Shown in pieces: positions 7,493-10,091 of a DNA stretch of 10,091 bases. The position numbers were made by a program, and so were the translations under genes. Within the stretch, counting starts at the first letter, position 1, and every line of letters begins with the position of its first letter. Source of the stretch: JBBQKP01 sp038326995 (GTDB lineage: Bacteria; Planctomycetota; Phycisphaerae; Tepidisphaerales; Tepidisphaeraceae); contig JBBQKP010000120.1 of the NCBI GenBank assembly GCA_038326995.1, positions 1 to 10,091 on the forward strand. Direction: 5' to 3'. Below the pieces are notes generated by a model. The model worked only from the letters and a program-made list of their open reading frames with translations, did not search any database and had not been told where the DNA came from.

Positions 7493-8074
7493 ATGAGCAC
7501 TGCTGATCGCATTGTCGATGTCGCCGAGGCGCTCTGCCAGCGTCGCGGCCTGGAGGCCGTCAGTTTTCGCGATCTTGCGGCCGAGGTCGGAGTGAAATCG
7601 GCCAGTATCCATTATCACTTTCCCTCGAAATCGGATCTGGCACTGGCACTGGCGATTCGATATCGACAGCGGTTCGAGACGGTGCGTTCGGAAATCGATC
7701 GCAAAGAACAGTCGGCCGAGGGTCGGCTGAAGAGATTTTTCGCCATACTGGCGGATCTTTATAAAGAGCCGAATAAAGTATGTCTTGTAGCGATTTTAGC
7801 TGCCGAAGCAGGCTCAATTTCTCCAGAACTGGCGATTGAGGTGAGAAAATTCTTTGCCGACAACGAGCAGTGGCTATCTTCGACGCTTACGCTGGGTGTG
7901 AAGCAGAAGACCTTCACCCTTTCCACAGAAGCCGACTGTACAGCCAAGACGATCTTCGCCGCAGTCGAGGGGGCGATTCTTGCTAGCCGTGCCTGTGCCG
8001 ATTCGTCGCGCCTGCGCAGCGTCGCAGACTGTGTGCTGGCGTCTTTGAAGCAAGGCAAAGTCGCAATTGATTAA
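7493..8074 (+). CDS. TetR/AcrR family transcriptional repressor
   Basis: Numbering here is from the upstream ATG at 7487. The N-terminal DNA-binding domain is typical of TetR: DRIVDVAEALCQRRGLEAVS (7-26), then the helix-turn-helix FRDLAAEVGVKSASIHYHF (27-45) and PSKSDL. The C-terminal part (about 60-195) is the helical ligand-binding and dimerisation domain, with KVCLVAILAAEAG (97-109), a pattern frequent in this family. Cysteines occur at C17 and C99 and further on, so redox sensing is possible but not shown. ATG 7493 is preferred over 7487 because the -10 box covers 7487 and the transcript should start at about 7493. Two matching operator-like dyads, in its own promoter and before the CMD gene, predict that it represses both genes until an inducer, perhaps an electrophile or peroxide, is bound. 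The length of 193-195 residues is normal. Confidence 0.9.
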   Translation: MSTADRIVDVAEALCQRRGLEAVSFRDLAAEVGVKSASIHYHFPSKSDLALALAIRYRQRFETVRSEIDRKEQSAEGRLKRFFAILADLYKEPNKVCLVAILAAEAGSISPELAIEVRKFFADNEQWLSSTLTLGVKQKTFTLSTEADCTAKTIFAAVEGAILASRACADSSRLRSVADCVLASLKQGKVAID

Positions 8075-8144
8075 GTAATCACTGAGTCGGACGATCCACT
8101 ACGTCAAAGGACCGCCAGGAGTCATTTTTATCAAAACTAAATTC

Positions 8145-8160
8145 TACCTATCAGTAGGTA
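8145..8160. promoter_or_regulatory. Predicted TetR operator 2, upstream of the CMD gene
   Basis: TACCTA-TCAG-TAGGTA is a perfect 6-bp inverted repeat with a 4-base spacer, 79 bases before the CMD start codon. It shares 14 of 16 positions with the dyad inside the tetR promoter. TATCAG occurs twice in direct orientation here (8149-8154 and 8159-8164), giving a partly overlapping second half-site. No convincing -35/-10 pair was found; TAAATT at 8138-8143 is a weak -10 candidate that would place the dyad over the transcript start. Confidence 0.8.
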
Positions 8161-8193
8161 TCAGAAAATATTCAACCATCAGCGATTCGAGTT

Positions 8194-8223
8194 TCGGCGT
8201 GTTGCCGAGCCGCCTCGCCGAGC
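8194..8223 (+). other. Leader with alternative GC hairpins before the CMD gene
   Basis: TCGGC (8194-8198) can pair with GCCGA (8204-8208). Because GCCGAGC is repeated at 8204-8210 and 8217-8223, the same left arm can instead pair with the second copy. The two pairings exclude each other. They end just before the ribosome binding site AAGGAG (8228-8233). This may influence translation, or may be incidental in GC-rich DNA. Confidence 0.25.
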
Positions 8224-8239
8224 TTTTAAGGAGTCTGTT

Positions 8240-8773
8240 ATGAATCGTCTGCCCCTCATCAATCCTGAGTCCGCCATCGGCCCGACCAAGGACGTTCTCG
8301 ACCAAGCCAAGGCCACTTTCGGCAGCGTGCCGAACATGGTCCGCGCGATGGCGAATTCGCCTGTCGTCGCCGAAACTTATTTGATCGCCGTCAAAACGCT
8401 GGGCAAGGGACAACTAAGCGGCGCCCAGCGCGAAGCGGTCGCCCTTGCGGTCGCTCAGGCGAACAGTTGCGACTACTGCCTCAGTGCACACACGGTGATC
8501 GGCAAAATGAACGGCCTGAACGAAGCGCAGGTAGCCGGTTCGCGTAACGGCCAGACCGGCGACGCGAAGCTCGACGCCATCGTCAATGTGGCGCGCCGGC
8601 TAGTCGCAAGCAAGGGTCATCTGACCGACGCCGACCTTGCAACCGCCAAATCAGAAGGCCTGACTGACGCACACCTCGCCGAGATCGTCGCACACGTCGC
8701 CATCGGCTTCTACACCAACTACTTTAACCACGTCGCTCAGCCCAGTATCGACTTCCCCGTCGTGCATGCGTAA
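8240..8773 (+). CDS. Carboxymuconolactone decarboxylase family protein, AhpD-like peroxidase-related
   Basis: The core EAVALAVAQANSCDYCLSAH contains the AhpD-type set E65, C77, C80 and H84, the CxxC-xxxH centre that reduces hydroperoxides through a thiol relay in alkylhydroperoxidase D. The N-terminal FGSVPNMVRAMANSP (27-41) and the C-terminal FYTNYFNHVAQPSIDFP (157-173) are typical of the single-domain peroxidase-related CMD family of about 180 residues, so the protein is complete. The family forms helical oligomers in the cytoplasm. Electron donor and physiological substrate are unknown, and the decarboxylase name is historical. ATG 8240 follows AAGGAG (8228-8233) with 6 bases between. The gene lies downstream of the TetR gene in the same direction with its own operator-like dyad, and ends in a strong terminator, so it is the probable target of that repressor. 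Confidence 0.92.
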   Translation: MNRLPLINPESAIGPTKDVLDQAKATFGSVPNMVRAMANSPVVAETYLIAVKTLGKGQLSGAQREAVALAVAQANSCDYCLSAHTVIGKMNGLNEAQVAGSRNGQTGDAKLDAIVNVARRLVASKGHLTDADLATAKSEGLTDAHLAEIVAHVAIGFYTNYFNHVAQPSIDFPVVHA

Positions 8774-8794
8774 TGCATTCCGCTGACACACATG

Positions 8795-8839
8795 CACCCG
8801 GCCGGACCGACCACACCTCGGCCCGGCCGGGTGTTTTTT
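8795..8839 (+). terminator. Strong intrinsic terminator after the CMD gene
   Basis: A perfect 11-bp GC-rich stem (CACCCGGCCGG at 8795-8805 with CCGGCCGGGTG at 8823-8833) is followed immediately by six Ts (8834-8839). It starts 21 bases after the CMD stop and closes the tetR-CMD module. Confidence 0.95.
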
Positions 8840-8890
8840 ATGGCTCATCCGAATCTCGCGTAGTCGCTCTAAAAAAGCGCGGACGGGCGG

Positions 8891-9340
8891 TTGTCCTTGT
8901 GGTTATTCACACCTACGGGCGAAGCCGCCAGGTCCACCTCACTGCTCTATCACGCGTTTGGAATTCGTCACTGCCATCACAAAGCGACGCAGTTCGTCAA
9001 CGGGGCCGTCCGCTTCCGTGTCGAAGTTGACCGGGCCAAAGTCCGCTGCCCGATCTGCGACGGCCAGAGCATCACCCGACGAGGCGTCATCACCCGCCAA
9101 GGCGTCGTCACACGCGTGATCCGCAGTCAGCCCGTCGCAAGGCGCCGGACCGAAATCCAGGTGCAGGTAAAGGTGCAGGTACAGCGGGTCTGGTGCAACG
9201 ATTGCTGCAAGACCCGTCAATGCAAATTGCTTTTCGCAAGAGATCACATGCAGCACACGACGGCCTTCGCGCGCTATGTCATTGACCTGGCGTTTATCAC
9301 GATGACGCAAAACGTCGCGCGGCATTCTGGCGTGGCATGA
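8891..9340 (+). pseudogene. ISL3 transposase, N-terminal fragment
   Basis: The frame encodes STSLLYHAFGIR (residues 15-26 from a TTG at 8891), then a zinc-finger-like set C53-P-I-C56 and C102-N-D-C105, and ARYVIDLAF...TQNVARHSGVA (127-149). This is the order of the ISL3 N-terminal zinc finger and helix-turn-helix region. The family usually begins M-STSLLYHAFGIR as I remember it; here the codon at the Met position (8930-8932) is AGG, so the original ATG appears lost. The frame stops at TGA 9338-9340 where the family would continue with Trp, and the DDE catalytic region is absent. Two internal tandem duplications lie in the segment after the first cysteine pair. About 150 of an expected 400 or more residues remain. 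Confidence 0.8.
9071..9106 (+). repeat. 18-bp imperfect tandem duplication in the transposase relic
   Basis: ATCACCCGACGAGGCGTC (9071-9088) is followed directly by ATCACCCGCCAAGGCGTC (9089-9106), differing at two positions, with a degenerate third start GTCACACG at 9107. The product is ITRRGV-ITRQGV-VTR. Further on, GTGCAGGTA occurs at 9161-9169 and 9173-9181, a 12-base period giving VQVKVQV. Both look like slippage events in a gene no longer under selection. Confidence 0.8.
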
Positions 9341-9344
9341 TTGT

Positions 9345-9485
9345 CCGATGTCGACGGCCGCGCTGGAGGGCGCGAACCACAAGATTCGAACGACGCGGCG
9401 TCAGGCCTGCGGCTACCGCGATCAGACTTTCTTCGATCTCAAGTTGTTTGCACTGCACGAATGCAACGACGCACGAATCAAATGA
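9345..9485 (+). pseudogene. ISL3 transposase, C-terminal fragment in another frame
   Basis: The codons CCG ATG at 9345-9350 open a frame that reads STAALEGANHKIRTTRRQAC, then GYRDQTFFDLKLFALHE, and stops at TGA 9483-9485. This is the C-terminal signature of ISL3 transposases (S-x-x-x-EG-N-x-KIK...R-A-x-GYR-x-x-x-F-x-L-x-L), which includes the region of the last catalytic Glu (here E in LEG). It begins within a few bases of the end of the N-terminal fragment but in a different frame, so a deletion removed the central part and shifted the frame at about 9336-9347. It is too short and without its own ribosome binding site to be a gene. Confidence 0.78.
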
Positions 9486-9541
9486 ACCAAAAAGAGTTCT
9501 TGTGCGACGGAGTGGTAAAGGTCCTTCAGCGACGTATTTCC

Positions 9542-9564
9542 AGTCAGGCTTCGCCTGATTTTTT
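9542..9564 (+). terminator. Terminator-like hairpin
   Basis: TCAGGC (9544-9549) pairs with GCCTGA (9553-9558) around a 3-base loop and is followed by a run of six Ts (9559-9564). The stem can be extended by one A-T and one G-T pair that use the T-run. It would stop plus-strand transcripts coming out of the IS relic. The short loop lowers confidence. Confidence 0.55.
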
Positions 9565-9606
9565 GATCGTCGCAAGCCGTAGTCTATGCTTGCTTTACGG
9601 TCGATG

Positions 9607-9626
9607 ATCGCGGAGGGACTCGAACT
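9607..9626 (-). other. tRNA 3'-end-like fragment, possible attachment-site scar
   Basis: Read on the minus strand this is AGTTCGAGTCCCTCCGCGAT. TTCGAGT followed by CCCTC is the T-loop and 3' half of the T-stem of many tRNAs, and CGCGA could begin the 3' acceptor strand. The 5' half of the T-stem (GAGGG expected) is not there; CCTAG stands in its place, and no tRNA body follows upstream. Integrases often leave such 3' tRNA copies as attachment sites. A chance match of this length is possible. Confidence 0.3.
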
Positions 9627-9766
9627 AGGCCCGGTTTTTAGCCGAAAATATGGAGGGTTTGAAGTCGGGCGCACCAGAAAGCGCACATTCCGACACGCCA
9701 GATCATTGCGAAGACGACACTGAAAAAAAGTTTCTACACAACCTTCGTCAAACCTGAATTACACCC

Positions 9767-9809
9767 GCCCGGCATCACCCGCCGCGTGACTGGGCGTGTG
9801 CGGGCTTTT
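9767..9809 (+). terminator. Possible GC-rich terminator
   Basis: GCCCG (9767-9771) can pair with CGGGC (9801-9805) immediately before TTTT (9806-9809), with TCAC/GTGA (9775-9778 and 9786-9789) as a possible inner pair. An alternative is CCCGC (9778-9782) with GCGGG (9800-9804). The T-run is short and the stem imperfect. If real, it insulates the gene starting at 9877. Confidence 0.35.
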
Positions 9810-9876
9810 GTCGGAAATTCGGCATATGTCGCCGGATAATGGTCAAGATTCTGGTCAGTGCGAGTAAATTATCGGC

Positions 9877-10091
9877 ATGGAACAAGACGAGCACATCCGC
9901 GATTTGACCCGATCGATTTGTCGATTCGGACTGCTGGGCGAGAGCCAGGACATCCGATTCAACGCCGCCACACTTGCGAGGTGGATGATGGAAGACGACG
10001 CGGGCACTTTGGATAGGGTTCGGGCTTTCGCCGCAAAGTACGAAATTCTGTTCTGCGACATCTACAAAGCCGCGTTCATCAACCCCCGCGA
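9877..10091 (+). CDS. Hypothetical protein, N-terminal part (runs off the window)
   Basis: From ATG 9877 the frame stays open for 71 codons to the window edge. The product begins MEQDEHIRDLTRSICRFG and continues with a polar, helix-prone sequence including LARWMMEDDAG (33-43) and YEILFCDIYKAAF (55-67). No signal peptide, membrane segment or known motif was recognised. Mixed charge and normal hydrophobic spacing argue for a real soluble protein. No clear ribosome binding site precedes the ATG. TAAATT at 9865-9870 would fit as a -10 box for transcription starting at the ATG itself, but there is no good -35. I do not recognise the family. Confidence 0.55.
   Translation, partial: MEQDEHIRDLTRSICRFGLLGESQDIRFNAATLARWMMEDDAGTLDRVRAFAAKYEILFCDIYKAAFINPR

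Larger units (their letters stand above)
8842..9500 (+). mobile_element. ISL3-family insertion sequence relic
   Basis: Between the CMD terminator and a non-coding stretch lie the two ends of an ISL3 transposase gene with the centre deleted. The left edge may be near 8842 (GGCTCATCCG), directly after the T-run of the terminator, and the right edge soon after the stop at 9485. I found no convincing terminal inverted repeats or 8-bp target duplication, so both limits are approximate. With no catalytic domain the element cannot move by itself. Confidence 0.7.
9486..9876. other. Non-coding stretch of 391 bases after the IS relic
   Basis: No frame here looks coding. It holds a small terminator-like hairpin (9542-9564), a 20-nt tRNA-3'-end-like stretch on the minus strand (9607-9626), an A-rich patch (9721-9735), a GC-rich hairpin ending in TTTT (9767-9809) and the leader of the gene beginning at 9877. 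The GATAAT at 9835-9840 could be a -10 box, but no -35 lies at proper spacing. Confidence 0.5.

Noticed and set aside
8842..9515. Terminal inverted repeats of the ISL3 relic (GGCTCATCCGAATCTCGCG on the left against GAGTTCTTGTGCGAC on the right)
   Set aside because: Agreement is patchy and needs several gaps. I could not define a matched pair or a target duplication.
9297..9686. Minus-strand frame of 129 codons across the IS relic and the following non-coding stretch
   Set aside because: It runs antisense to the transposase remnant and through two structured non-coding features. No ribosome binding site or domain is visible.

Overview
The window reads as bacterial chromosome of about 60% GC. 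The best guess is a planctomycete (Phycisphaerae-like). This rests on the style of the ABC-2 exporter operon with its long extracytoplasmic insert, a GH28-like beta-helix protein, an ISL3 transposase type common in that group, and a glycine-rich RNA-binding protein tail. It is an impression from the sequence, not a database result.

Layout. Positions 1-160 hold the 3' end of a glycine-rich (RRM-type) RNA-binding protein gene and a textbook intrinsic terminator. Positions 238-5106 are a three-gene plus-strand operon: an ABC-2 type ATPase, a 667-residue permease with a roughly 350-residue extracytoplasmic insert, and a membrane-anchored, possibly TPR-like partner translationally coupled through a GTGA overlap. 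An ASCH-domain gene (5571-5143) runs convergently into the operon. Positions 5572-5950 hold no convincing gene, only a reading frame that resembles the tail of a degraded recombinase gene. A cytoplasmic-looking GH28-like beta-helix gene lies on the minus strand (7294-5951).

Positions 7459-8839 form a self-contained regulatory module: a TetR-family repressor gene followed by an AhpD-like carboxymuconolactone decarboxylase (CMD) family gene, closed by a strong terminator. Both promoter regions carry the same 16-bp operator-like dyad (14/16 identical, opposite orientation). In the tetR promoter it lies between -35 and -10. The tetR -10 box overlaps the first ATG, so the real start is probably the ATG at 7493 on a leaderless mRNA. 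This autoregulated peroxidase-like switch is the best-supported new observation in the window.

Positions 8842-9500 contain an ISL3 transposase relic: the N-terminal zinc-finger part, then directly, in another frame, the C-terminal end, with the catalytic middle missing. The rest (9486-9876) is non-coding, with two terminator-like hairpins and a 20-nt minus-strand stretch resembling the 3' end of a tRNA, a possible attachment-site scar. A partial unknown gene starts at 9877 and runs off the window.
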